A DNA stretch of 34,962 nucleotides, taken from NCBI GenBank assembly GCA_023429985.1, contig JAEZCV010000047.1, positions 1-34,962 of the forward strand, written 5' to 3'. This DNA is from Bacteroidota bacterium (GTDB lineage: Bacteria > Bacteroidota > Bacteroidia > Chitinophagales > Chitinophagaceae). Shown piece after piece: positions 8,721 through 16,667 of the stretch. Numbering within the stretch: the stretch's first letter is position 1; every line of letters begins with the position of its first letter. The notes below the pieces were generated by a model. That model made no database searches. It was not told where the DNA came from and saw only the letters and a list, made by a program, of their open reading frames with translations. Position numbers and translations under genes: made by a program.

Positions 8721-8770
8721 TGTCTGCGGCAGGCAAGCCACTAAACTTCTAAACTCAAAACCACTAACCC
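8721..8770. repeat. Small inverted repeat followed by degenerate ACTAAAC repeats
   Basis: TGTCTGC (8721-8727) and GCAGGCA (8729-8735) can pair with one G-T. Next come ACTAAAC at 8740 and TCTAAAC at 8748, with weaker copies up to about 8770, all at roughly 8-bp spacing. This is the same unit as at 836-867. It occupies the end of the 292-bp divergent gap 8488-8779, which otherwise shows nothing definite. Confidence 0.45.
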
Positions 8771-8779
8771 CTACATTCC

Positions 8780-10672
8780 ATGAACTACTTCATCTCCCTC
8801 CAGGAATTATTAAAAATTGAAAAGGATGAAGACAGGCAAACTTATAAATCGCTTTTGCAAACACAACCTGTTGCCCACCGTAGGGAAAATGGATTTACAT
8901 GGTATCCGGTAGCCATCAGGGATTCAGAACTGGGAAGAGGCGATTACCTTACCATTGAACTGGAAAGAACTACGCATCATGAAATCATTCACCAGTTTCG
9001 TTTTGGAGTAACGGCTGCACTATTTTCAAACCACGATCATAAAAACGACAGGATCGAAGGAACGGTTTCTCATATCAGTGGCAATAAAATAAAACTTACT
9101 CTTAGAACCGACGAACTGCCAGACTGGTCGAAAAATGGAAAGCTGGGAATTGACCTGGTATTTGACGAAAACAGTTATGCTGAAATGGAAAAGGCTTTGA
9201 AGGCAGCATCAGCCCTGTTGGAAAACAATAAAGAAGGCCACCTGGCACAAGTGCTTACAGGGTTAAAGCGGACTACTTTTACCAACATACAGGCAGAAAA
9301 ATTTGCAAACCTGAACACAGAACAGCAAAACGCAATCAACAAAATTGTTGCTGCTAACGAACTGGCTATTGTTCACGGCCCTCCCGGAACCGGCAAAACC
9401 ACTACATTAGTTGAAGCTATAAAGCATCTCAGGAAAAAAGAAAATGAAAAAATACTGGTTGTTGCTCCCAGCAACGCTGCCGTAGATCTGCTTTCTGAAA
9501 AGCTGCATGATGCAGGACTAAAGGTTTTAAGAGTTGGAAATCCTGCACGTGTTTCAGAAAAACAATTATCATTAACGCTCGACAGCATGATGGCGGCACA
9601 CCCTGGCATGAAAGAAATCAGAAGGTTGAAAAAACAGGCAGCCGAATACCGCGACCTTGCACATAAATACAAAAGAAATTTTGGTGCTGCAGAAAGAGAA
9701 CAACGTAAGGCATTATTTACCGAAGCAAAAAACATTGCCCGCGAAGTTGAAAAAACTGAGGAATATATTGCAGATGACTTGATCTCCAAATCACATGTTA
9801 TAACGGCCACGCTTATTGGCGCAAATCATTATACCGTTCGGAACTTAAAATATAAAACCTTAGTAATTGATGAAGCAGGTCAGGCACTGGAACCAGCCTG
9901 CTGGGTTGCCATTTTAAAAGCCGGTAAAGTTATTATGGCCGGAGACCATTGCCAGTTGCCTCCAACTATTAAATCGCAGGCTGCATACCAGGGTGGTTTA
10001 GGAAAAACACTCATGGAAAAGCTGGTTGCGCTTCATCCCGATTCCGTGGTGCTTCTCAAAGAACAGTACAGGATGCATAGTAAGATCATGGATTTTTCTT
10101 CCCAGGAATTTTACCATTCATCATTAACGGCGCACGATTCCGTAGCTGATCGAAAACTGTTTGAAAATGATGACCCGTTTGTTTTCATTGATACTGCCGG
10201 TTGTGGCTTTGAAGAAAAAATTGAAGGAAGTGGAATTTGCAACCCCGAGGAAGCATCCTTCCTTCTGAATCATCTTGAAAAATACCTGTTGGAAATTGCA
10301 CCACATGCAACGCTTCCATCCGTTGCTGTTATTTCACCCTACAGGCACCAGGTAGAATTGCTGAAAGAATTAATTAATTCTTATTCTTTCTTCACAGAAA
10401 ATAAAAACCGTATTTCGGTTAATACTATTGATAGCTTCCAGGGCCAGGAAAGAGATATTGTTTATATAAGTCTTACCAGGAGTAACCCCGACAATGTAAT
10501 AGGATTTCTGTCTGAAGTAAGGCGCATGAACGTTGCCATGACCAGGGCAAGGAAGAAGCTGGTGATGTTTGGTGACAGCGCAACATTATCGAAGTTTAAT
10601 TTCTATGCTGACCTGATTTCGTATGCTGATAAAATAAATGGATATAAAAGTGCATGGGAATTTATGACCTGA
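8780..10672 (+). CDS. SF1B DNA/RNA helicase, Upf1/IGHMBP2 (SMUBP-2) type
   Basis: 630 residues, with all superfamily 1 motifs in order. Walker A is GPPGTGKTTT at 200-209; motif Ia is APSNAAVD near 229; motif II is VIDEAGQALEPA, with DEAG at 364-367; motif III is MAGDHCQLPP at 386-395; motif IV is EQYRMHSKIM at 428-437; motif V is VNTIDSFQGQERDIVYISLT at 547-566; and motif VI is NVAMTRARKKL at 584-594. An N-terminal beta-rich 1B-like domain (about 55-130) and a helical stalk near 275-335 fit the Upf1-like branch. It probably unwinds RNA or DNA 5' to 3' in the cytoplasm. It does not sit with restriction or defence genes, so a housekeeping role is more likely. Confidence 0.93.
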   Translation: MNYFISLQELLKIEKDEDRQTYKSLLQTQPVAHRRENGFTWYPVAIRDSELGRGDYLTIELERTTHHEIIHQFRFGVTAALFSNHDHKNDRIEGTVSHISGNKIKLTLRTDELPDWSKNGKLGIDLVFDENSYAEMEKALKAASALLENNKEGHLAQVLTGLKRTTFTNIQAEKFANLNTEQQNAINKIVAANELAIVHGPPGTGKTTTLVEAIKHLRKKENEKILVVAPSNAAVDLLSEKLHDAGLKVLRVGNPARVSEKQLSLTLDSMMAAHPGMKEIRRLKKQAAEYRDLAHKYKRNFGAAEREQRKALFTEAKNIAREVEKTEEYIADDLISKSHVITATLIGANHYTVRNLKYKTLVIDEAGQALEPACWVAILKAGKVIMAGDHCQLPPTIKSQAAYQGGLGKTLMEKLVALHPDSVVLLKEQYRMHSKIMDFSSQEFYHSSLTAHDSVADRKLFENDDPFVFIDTAGCGFEEKIEGSGICNPEEASFLLNHLEKYLLEIAPHATLPSVAVISPYRHQVELLKELINSYSFFTENKNRISVNTIDSFQGQERDIVYISLTRSNPDNVIGFLSEVRRMNVAMTRARKKLVMFGDSATLSKFNFYADLISYADKINGYKSAWEFMT

Positions 10673-10686
10673 TTTTAGCATAGCTT

Positions 10687-10719
10687 TTTGATTCGCCCTT
10701 TTAACAACCTTTAGTTTTG
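10687..10719 (+). promoter_or_regulatory. Promoter for the MscS gene
   Basis: TTTG (10687-10690), a 21-nt spacer and TAGTTTTG (10712-10719) match the Bacteroidota -33/-7 pattern. The ATG follows 19 nt later at 10739. Confidence 0.6.
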
Positions 10720-10738
10720 CAGGCTTAAAGGTTTAGAT

Positions 10739-11803
10739 ATGGATAATTTTTGGGACCAGGTTTATTTCAATAATTCACTACGGGAATGGGGCATTGCATT
10801 ATCAATAATTATAGTATCCTTCCTATGCCTGAAAATATTACAGTCGATCCTCCTTAGCAGGCTGCGTTCGTGGGCTAAAAAAAGCAAAACTACAGTTGAT
10901 GATCTTGTATTAACGATCATCAATTCACTGGCCATGCCCTTCCTTTATATACTTTCGGTATATTATGGATTACAATACCTGAACCTTGGAACAAGAGTAC
11001 CAAAAGTGCTGCACATTGGCATGCTGGTAGTTTCTACATACTTTGTTATTCGTATAATATCAACTTTTATCAGCTATTTCTTCTCATTGGCAATAGCAAG
11101 GCAGGAAGGTGATGACAGGCGAAAAAAACAGGCTGTTGGAATTCAGCTTATAATCAAACTGGTATTATGGGTTGTTGGTATCATCTTCCTGATAGACAAC
11201 CTTGGGTACGATATCACCACCATCATTGCAGGACTCGGAATTGGTGGTATTGCCATTGCTCTTGCTGCACAAACCATACTCGGCGACCTGTTCAGCTATA
11301 TAGTTATTTTCTTCGATAAGCCTTTCGAGATCGGAGATTTTGTAATTGTTGATGATAAGTTGGGAACTATTGAATACATAGGCATAAAAACTACCCGCAT
11401 TCGTACACTTAGTGGTGAACAATTGATATGTTCGAATACAGACCTGACAAATTCAAGACTACACAATTTTAAACGGATGCAGGAAAGGAGGATACAATTT
11501 GATTTTAGAATTGTTTATGAAACTTCTGCTTCACAACTGCAACAGGTGCCGGCAATGGTTAAAGAGATCATCAATTCTATGGATGGCGTGAGGTTCGATC
11601 GGGCCCACTTTAAAAAATTTGGAGTATACAGTCTCGAATTTGAAGTGATCTATTATGTTTTAACACCTGAATACAATACTTATATGGATAAACAGCAGGA
11701 AATTAATTTTCAGTTGTTTAAAAGATTTGAAAAGGAAAAACTGGTGTTTGCTTATCCAACTCAAACTTTAATAATGAATCCCTCGCAGGAGATTAAAGAA
11801 TAG
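10739..11803 (+). CDS. Small-conductance mechanosensitive channel, MscS family
   Basis: 354 residues. There are hydrophobic helices at about 17-39, 62-82, 93-116 and 134-153, then the pore-lining TM3 at 159-190 (TIIAGLGIGGIAIALAAQTI, with Gly/Ala packing). The beta domain follows, starting FFDKPFEIGDFVIVDDKLGT, and then a C-terminal alpha/beta region to about 345. Two extra helices before the core are normal for mid-sized MscS relatives. The channel opens under membrane tension and releases solutes on osmotic downshift. It has its own promoter and ends in a perfect palindrome, so it is probably monocistronic. Confidence 0.93.
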   Translation: MDNFWDQVYFNNSLREWGIALSIIIVSFLCLKILQSILLSRLRSWAKKSKTTVDDLVLTIINSLAMPFLYILSVYYGLQYLNLGTRVPKVLHIGMLVVSTYFVIRIISTFISYFFSLAIARQEGDDRRKKQAVGIQLIIKLVLWVVGIIFLIDNLGYDITTIIAGLGIGGIAIALAAQTILGDLFSYIVIFFDKPFEIGDFVIVDDKLGTIEYIGIKTTRIRTLSGEQLICSNTDLTNSRLHNFKRMQERRIQFDFRIVYETSASQLQQVPAMVKEIINSMDGVRFDRAHFKKFGVYSLEFEVIYYVLTPEYNTYMDKQQEINFQLFKRFEKEKLVFAYPTQTLIMNPSQEIKE

Positions 11804-11839
11804 ATTTAAAATGCCGGCCACGTGGCCGGCATTTTAAAT
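11804..11839. terminator. 36-bp perfect palindrome, probable bidirectional terminator
   Basis: ATTTAAAATGCCGGCCAC (11804-11821) is followed directly by its exact reverse complement (11822-11839). The GC core is flanked by A runs on one side and T runs on the other, so each strand gives a hairpin followed by U-rich RNA. Its right end includes the first base of the stop codon of the convergent PRC-barrel gene. Confidence 0.8.
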
Positions 11840-12603
11840 TAGGAGGGATCACCTGCATCGCGAAGTCCTTCCCTTCGTATCCTGTCCTCAATAGTTTTCC
11901 CCGGGCGCCCATACCTATGATTATTATTTGACCTTGATGATGTTCTGCCTCTATTTCCTTTAACAGCCATCATTTCATTTTGCGCTGTCTTTTTTTCTGA
12001 GCGACGTGGCTGTTGTTCAGGAGTTCCTGAATGTGATTTTGCTGTTCCCGGAATAATTCCACCTTCGCTCCTTTTTTCCCAAAGCCTTAAGCCTGATTCA
12101 TAGTCCGAATCCTTCATCCGTTCAGATTTTTCTTTCAACCTGTGTCGGTACAGATTATCATCATTATAATAATCATGTTTATAAAACTCAGGGTCAGGAT
12201 CCATCATTTCAAATTTTTCATCATGCACATTACTCCTTCCTAGTGAATAGCAAATCTTTCTTTCCATGGAACTGTCCATATTTTTAAAATTGTATTCCGG
12301 AAGGTTATTCAATTGCTCTTTTTGTACATGAGGCAAAATAACATCATCGTCGTTTCTGTGCAATTCGGCAAGCCCAATGGGAATTAATACTTTACTCCTT
12401 TCAATACACAGGTCATTTTTTGATGCATCCACCACCATGTATCTTACTTTTCGCCTCTCTACATCTATTACCAGGTCATCTACAGTTCCAATCTTTTTTC
12501 CACCAGCATTTTTTACACTCCAGCTCCTGATGTCCGGATATCCTTTCACAATTTCAAAATCACTGTTCTTTAATTCCAACAGCCGGTTATTTTGTTTTTT
12601 CAT
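11839..12603 (-). CDS. PRC-barrel domain protein
   Basis: 254 residues. The PRC barrel covers about 14-90, with DFEIVKGYPDIRSWSV, GGKKIGTVDDLVID, KVRYMVVD and VLIPIGLAELH. From about 130 onward the chain is charged and low in hydrophobics, with many Arg, Ser, Asn and Gly, and is probably disordered. It ends in a basic stretch (KTIEDRIRREGLRDAGDPS). In related bacteria such genes are associated with general stress responses, but the partner is unknown. It is followed on the same strand by the 61-residue membrane protein gene upstream at 12631-12816, 27 bp away, suggesting one transcript. Confidence 0.82.
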   Translation of the reverse strand: MKKQNNRLLELKNSDFEIVKGYPDIRSWSVKNAGGKKIGTVDDLVIDVERRKVRYMVVDASKNDLCIERSKVLIPIGLAELHRNDDDVILPHVQKEQLNNLPEYNFKNMDSSMERKICYSLGRSNVHDEKFEMMDPDPEFYKHDYYNDDNLYRHRLKEKSERMKDSDYESGLRLWEKRSEGGIIPGTAKSHSGTPEQQPRRSEKKTAQNEMMAVKGNRGRTSSRSNNNHRYGRPGKTIEDRIRREGLRDAGDPS

Positions 12604-12630
12604 ACCAGGTTCAATTTAATGATGATAATA

Positions 12631-12816
12631 TCAGACAGATGAAGAATTAGGAACTTTGCTTACCATAACTGTAGTATCAACATCAAGGTTTTCATCTGCA
12701 TCATTGTTTCTTGTAAGAAAATAGGCTGCTGCAGCAACAATGGCCAGCACCAGTATTATCCAGATCCAACTGTTGTTACCTGATGATTTTCGGGGTTCTA
12801 CATTAATCTCTGCCAT
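12631..12816 (-). CDS. Small single-pass membrane protein
   Basis: 61 residues. The N-terminus is polar (MAEINVEPRKSSGNNS), followed by one clear helix at about 17-34 (WIWIILVLAIVAAAAYFL). The tail is acidic and probably outside the cytoplasm (RNNDADENLDVDTTV). No family is recognised. The reading frame and the close linkage (27 bp) to the PRC-barrel gene support a real gene and joint expression. A role in envelope stress is only a guess from the neighbour. Confidence 0.65.
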   Translation of the reverse strand: MAEINVEPRKSSGNNSWIWIILVLAIVAAAAYFLTRNNDADENLDVDTTVMVSKVPNSSSV

Positions 12817-12916
12817 AACAAATAGAATTATTGAAAGCAGGATAACCCAGAAACCATGCCTAAAGAATAAAAATTACTGGAACTAATTCATGCACGTGCT
12901 GAATTAATGTGGCATG

Positions 12917-12938
12917 AAAAAACCCGGAAGACCGGGCT
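12917..12938 (-). terminator. Rho-independent terminator of the YkuD_2 gene
   Basis: Read on the minus strand, CCCGG-TCTT-CCGGG, extended by G-T and A-T pairs, is followed by six T. It directly follows, and slightly overlaps, the stop codon of the transpeptidase-like gene. Confidence 0.8.
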
Positions 12939-13659
12939 ATTGAATTGAATTTAAAATTGGAGATTTTTCAAGATACTCTTCCGAAGGATGGTAGATGAAT
13001 ATTACAGAACCTTCTTTAATAAGATTTATAACCTCTGCATTTTCTGCCTGTGGAATGGCAGGACAACCAAGACTTCTTTCTACTTTACGGTTTTTTGCTC
13101 TTTCTTCATTTATATATTTTGAACCATGTAATACAACACCTCGAGGTTCTGCATTACTGTTGAAATCTTTTTCCAGGCCTGCAAGTCTTAAAGAATAGCC
13201 ACGCTTGCCTCGATAGGGATTTTTAGTTACATAAAAACCAAGACTACTTTGATTTGAACTGATCTTATTTGAAAATTTTTCGGGGATTTCCAAACCCGAT
13301 TTCTTTCCATGCATAACATAAGTGTTCAGTACCAACTCGTAATTTTCTACATCAATCAGGTAAAACCTTTTTGAAAATGATGGCTGGCTGAAATCTATTA
13401 CTGTAAGAAACTGTTCATTGTTTACAATGCCCCGATCTACCAGTGATTCATAACCTTTTACAGCATAATCCAAAGCATCACGAGTTAAACCATATTCATC
13501 CAGGCCAATAGCCTCATACAATCTGGTATTAAAAGAAGCGGCTGCATTAAATATGGAAAGATTTTCAACGGAAAATGCTGAAGCGCCTGCTGCATTTACC
13601 CTGGAACCAAAAAAAACTGATAAAATGATAAAGGTGGAAAGAATGGCGTTTTTCTTCAT
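12937..13659 (-). CDS. Murein L,D-transpeptidase catalytic domain (YkuD_2) family protein
   Basis: 240 residues with an N-terminal signal segment to about residue 23 (VNAAG). The C-terminal half has VVLHGSKYINE with His178, then SLGCPAIP with Cys199, the His/Cys arrangement of the YkuD_2 branch. Upstream, FLTVIDFSQPSFSKRFYLID and the strand GFYVTKNPYRGKRGYSLRL also fit this family. It probably acts in the periplasm on peptidoglycan peptides or lipoprotein links, though the exact reaction of this branch is less well known than for classic YkuD enzymes. It is transcribed alone, with a strong terminator after it. Confidence 0.88.
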   Translation of the reverse strand: MKKNAILSTFIILSVFFGSRVNAAGASAFSVENLSIFNAAASFNTRLYEAIGLDEYGLTRDALDYAVKGYESLVDRGIVNNEQFLTVIDFSQPSFSKRFYLIDVENYELVLNTYVMHGKKSGLEIPEKFSNKISSNQSSLGFYVTKNPYRGKRGYSLRLAGLEKDFNSNAEPRGVVLHGSKYINEERAKNRKVERSLGCPAIPQAENAEVINLIKEGSVIFIYHPSEEYLEKSPILNSIQ

Positions 13660-13857
13660 AGTGATTGATTATTAATTGGATATGAGGGCAAATGTCTAAT
13701 AAAATCCCCGGTTTGAGAACATAACGCAGCAATTGAAACACAAGTTTAAGAGAGTTGTTAATGTTTTGTGAAGTAGAAAATAAAGGTTGTTAAGGAGGTA
13801 AAACTATTTACCCTATAGTCGTTAAAATCACTTAATACGAATGCTTATATTTAAAGA

Positions 13858-14448
13858 ATGGACAAACTTTTGTTGGGCGCGTTAATTATTGTAATCCTGA
13901 ATTCATGTGTTGCAACACAAAACAGTTATGTGAGCAACAACAACCAGGAAAAATTCTGGACACAGCTAAACAGCTTATGTGGAAAAGCATTTAAAGGCAA
14001 AGTGGTTTCTGCACCGGCCAATGATACAGTATTCAGAAATAAAGATCTTTGGTTACATGTTCGAAGTTGCGAAGCAGGCACGATTCGGATTCCTTTTACT
14101 GTGGGAACAGATCGTTCCAGGACTTTCATTCTTTCACGACAAAAAAATTCCATAAGTTTCAATCACGACCACAGGCATGCAGATGGTAGTGAGGATAGCC
14201 TTACCATGTATGGAGGTGTTACATCCAACTCCGGTTCTGCAAACGTTCAGTTTTTTCCTGCCCATCAGCATACTGTAAATATTTTACCGGCAGCAGCAGG
14301 TAATGTATGGTGGATAGAGATAGATCCGGGCACTTCGTTAAGATACAATCTACGACGACTTGGAACCGATCGCATTTTTACAGTTGAATTTGATTTAACT
14401 ACAGAAGTTGATCCGCCTCCTGCACCATGGGGCTGGATGGATAAATAA
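13858..14448 (+). CDS. Putative lipoprotein, unknown function
   Basis: 196 residues. The N-terminus MDKLLLGALIIVILNSC has a lipobox with Cys17, so it is likely anchored to a membrane facing the periplasm. The mature part is beta-rich and contains a His/Asp stretch FNHDHRHADGSED near 100-112, then HQHTVNILPAAAGNVWWIEI. These could bind a metal, but no known site is recognisable. A catalytic motif is not seen. It lies 65 bp before the sugar dehydrogenase lipoprotein on the same strand, so both may share a transcript and compartment. Confidence 0.75.
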   Translation: MDKLLLGALIIVILNSCVATQNSYVSNNNQEKFWTQLNSLCGKAFKGKVVSAPANDTVFRNKDLWLHVRSCEAGTIRIPFTVGTDRSRTFILSRQKNSISFNHDHRHADGSEDSLTMYGGVTSNSGSANVQFFPAHQHTVNILPAAAGNVWWIEIDPGTSLRYNLRRLGTDRIFTVEFDLTTEVDPPPAPWGWMDK

Positions 14449-14513
14449 CCTCATCAATTGAATTAAAGTTGGATGGAATAAATTTGTTAGTAAATGCACT
14501 GAAAAAAATATTT

Positions 14514-15644
14514 ATGAATAAGCTCATTTTCCTTTTCCTTTCATTATGTATTATTCAATCATGCAGTGAAAATACAAATGGCATTAACAGGCAAACAACC
14601 GATACCAATCCCGCCTTGTCCAACTTTACAGTAAAAGTTGATACACTTGCAACAGGATTAAAAAATCCCTGGGGAATGGCATTTCTTTCTAACGGAAAAA
14701 TCCTGATCACGGAAAAAGAAGGGAACATGCGTTTATACGAGAATGGGAACCTGCAAGCCGGTAAGGTTCAGGGTGTTCCTTCAGTTTATGCAAAAGGGCA
14801 GGGCGGATTATTAGATGTGCAATTGCACCCTGATTATGCTACCAACGGATTAATATATTTCACCTATTCTAAACCCGGAAGCGGAGGAGGAACTACAACA
14901 CTTGCCCGGGCCAGGCTGGAGGGAAATTCCCTGGTTAACCTGGAAGAACTTTTTTCCGTGCAGCCTTATGAAAATTCCGGAGTGCATTTTGGTTCCCGAA
15001 TCGCTTTCGACGGCAAGGGCTATGTATTTATAAGCACAGGTGAAAGAGGAAACAAATCTAATGCCCAGAATCTTGGAAATCATAATGGCAAAGTAATGCG
15101 CCTTCACGACGATGGCAGGGTTCCAGCAGATAATCCTTTTGTAAATACGCCGAATGCCAAACCTGAAATCTGGTCTTATGGTCACAGGAATATCCAGGGA
15201 ATGGTTTATGATAAATCAACCGGCATACTATGGTCGCATGAACACGGCCCAAAAGGAGGCGACGAGATCAACATTGTTGAAAAAGGAAAAAATTATGGCT
15301 GGCCACTGGTTACACATGGTATAGATTACGATGGTTCAATAATATCGAACGAAAAAGAAAGACCCGGGATTACAGCTCCGCTGCACGTATGGGTACCTTC
15401 AATTGCACCGTGCGGACTGGCAATGGTAACATCGGATTACTACCCGGGATGGAAAGGAAGTTTGCTTATTGGTGCACTTGCAGGTAAGCATGTTGCCAGG
15501 GTTGAAACCAATAACAAATCAACAGGAAAAGAAGAAAGATTGCTGAATGGCATTGCGCGCGTTCGTGCAGTTTCCGAATCACCAGACGGTTTTATTTATG
15601 TGTTAACAGAAAGCCCGGGCATGTTATTAAGACTGAACAAATAA
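14514..15644 (+). CDS. PQQ-dependent sugar dehydrogenase family (glucose/sorbosone dehydrogenase) lipoprotein
   Basis: I chose the ATG at 14514 because the chain then begins with a proper lipoprotein signal (MNKLIFLFLSLCIIQSC, Cys17). The in-frame ATG at 14469 would put 15 polar residues before it. The product is 376 residues. Family marks of the six-bladed soluble GDH/YliI fold appear in order: LATGLKNPWGMAFLSNGKIL, GQGGLLDVQLHPDY, HFGSRIAFDGKGYVFISTGE, HNGKVMRLHDDGRVP, WSYGHRNIQGMVYD, and EHGPKGGDEINI then YGWPLVTHGIDYDG. It should oxidise an aldose or similar sugar at the cell envelope. Whether PQQ is present in this organism cannot be seen here. Confidence 0.9.
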   Translation: MNKLIFLFLSLCIIQSCSENTNGINRQTTDTNPALSNFTVKVDTLATGLKNPWGMAFLSNGKILITEKEGNMRLYENGNLQAGKVQGVPSVYAKGQGGLLDVQLHPDYATNGLIYFTYSKPGSGGGTTTLARARLEGNSLVNLEELFSVQPYENSGVHFGSRIAFDGKGYVFISTGERGNKSNAQNLGNHNGKVMRLHDDGRVPADNPFVNTPNAKPEIWSYGHRNIQGMVYDKSTGILWSHEHGPKGGDEINIVEKGKNYGWPLVTHGIDYDGSIISNEKERPGITAPLHVWVPSIAPCGLAMVTSDYYPGWKGSLLIGALAGKHVARVETNNKSTGKEERLLNGIARVRAVSESPDGFIYVLTESPGMLLRLNK

Positions 15645-15670
15645 TTCAAATAAAAAATACTGTAAAGCCA

Positions 15671-16570
15671 TCAGCTTTCTTTCGTAATAACGGAACCTAT
15701 CAGTGCAGGTTGTTTTTTAATTTCAAGCTGATGTCCTTCTTCAAATCCACTGAAATCTTTTTTCAGGCGCCAGGATGTTATTTTCAGATGATCGCCTGCA
15801 AGATAGAGTGTGAGGTAATGAAACATGGGTTTATAATCTTCCGAAAGGTCGGCAAGAGATCCAATTCCTTTTCTTAAAGGTTGCCTTAACCCACCACCAC
15901 CTCCAATCACAAGAAAATCTTTTCCCCCAACAAGAAAATGTTCAAATGCATGCGCATGACCTGAAAGAAATAACTGGCTTTTCTTTGAAAGCAGGAAGGC
16001 AGGAACAAAATCGTTTTGAACAGAAACCGAAGGCTTTACGATCCTGCTGTTTGTAAAAGGTGAATGGTGTGCGCACGTAATAACAAATTGAACAGAGGGA
16101 TCCGCATCCAGTTCATCGAGGGTTTGCTGCAGCCATTTTACCTGGAAGCGCCTTTCTTCGGTTGTAATATTTCCAAAATTGGAATTCAGTAATACCACGG
16201 CAATTTCATCGCAGCGCACAGTATAACCGGTACGCACATGCGTAGGAAATCTTTTCTGAAATGCTGCTTCACCGGCTTTTGGCTTACCCATTACTTCATG
16301 GTTGCCCAAAATGCCATACATTTCAATTCCGGATGCATTTAATTCTTTCATATAAAGGTCAACCGGCTTCCATTGCCTGTTACTATAGCCAAGGTTTACA
16401 ACATCACCCAGCAAAAAAAATTGCTTTGGCTTTTTGGCATTTACATCCTGGAAGAGAAGTTTTGTAGCCTGCCTGTTATTAAAAGCACGTAACCAAAAGG
16501 TTTCTACAAGCATGGGTGCCTGGGTGTCGCTTACAAAGGCCAGTATTTTATTTTCAACCAGTTCAATCAT
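15671..16570 (-). CDS. Calcineurin-like metallophosphoesterase
   Basis: 299 residues. The metal-binding motifs are complete: SDTQ with Asp15, GDVVN with Asp56, GNHE at 89-92, CAHHSP, and GHAHAFEH. The usual first-motif His (DxH) is Gln17, a known variant in some branches of this superfamily. A glycine-rich turn GGGGGLRQP lies near the C-terminal part. There is no signal peptide, so it is probably a cytoplasmic phosphoesterase, with its substrate unknown. It converges on the sugar dehydrogenase gene with only 26 bp between them and no evident hairpin. Confidence 0.88.
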   Translation of the reverse strand: MIELVENKILAFVSDTQAPMLVETFWLRAFNNRQATKLLFQDVNAKKPKQFFLLGDVVNLGYSNRQWKPVDLYMKELNASGIEMYGILGNHEVMGKPKAGEAAFQKRFPTHVRTGYTVRCDEIAVVLLNSNFGNITTEERRFQVKWLQQTLDELDADPSVQFVITCAHHSPFTNSRIVKPSVSVQNDFVPAFLLSKKSQLFLSGHAHAFEHFLVGGKDFLVIGGGGGLRQPLRKGIGSLADLSEDYKPMFHYLTLYLAGDHLKITSWRLKKDFSGFEEGHQLEIKKQPALIGSVITKES

Positions 16571-16667
16571 TGCTTAATGCTTGAAAAATCCGTACCAGTT
16601 GATTACTTTAACAAAATCAAATGAGGTTATCTGCACCTTCTCTTATTTAATTTTAGAACTTTAGAAA

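Noticed and set aside
9373..9810. A 145-residue minus-strand frame
   Set aside because: It is antisense to the helicase core motifs, is Ser/Phe/Leu-rich as antisense frames often are, and has no recognisable domain.
8780..10672. Helicase as part of a defence system
   Set aside because: It has the full Upf1-like architecture and no nuclease, methylase or other defence gene beside it.
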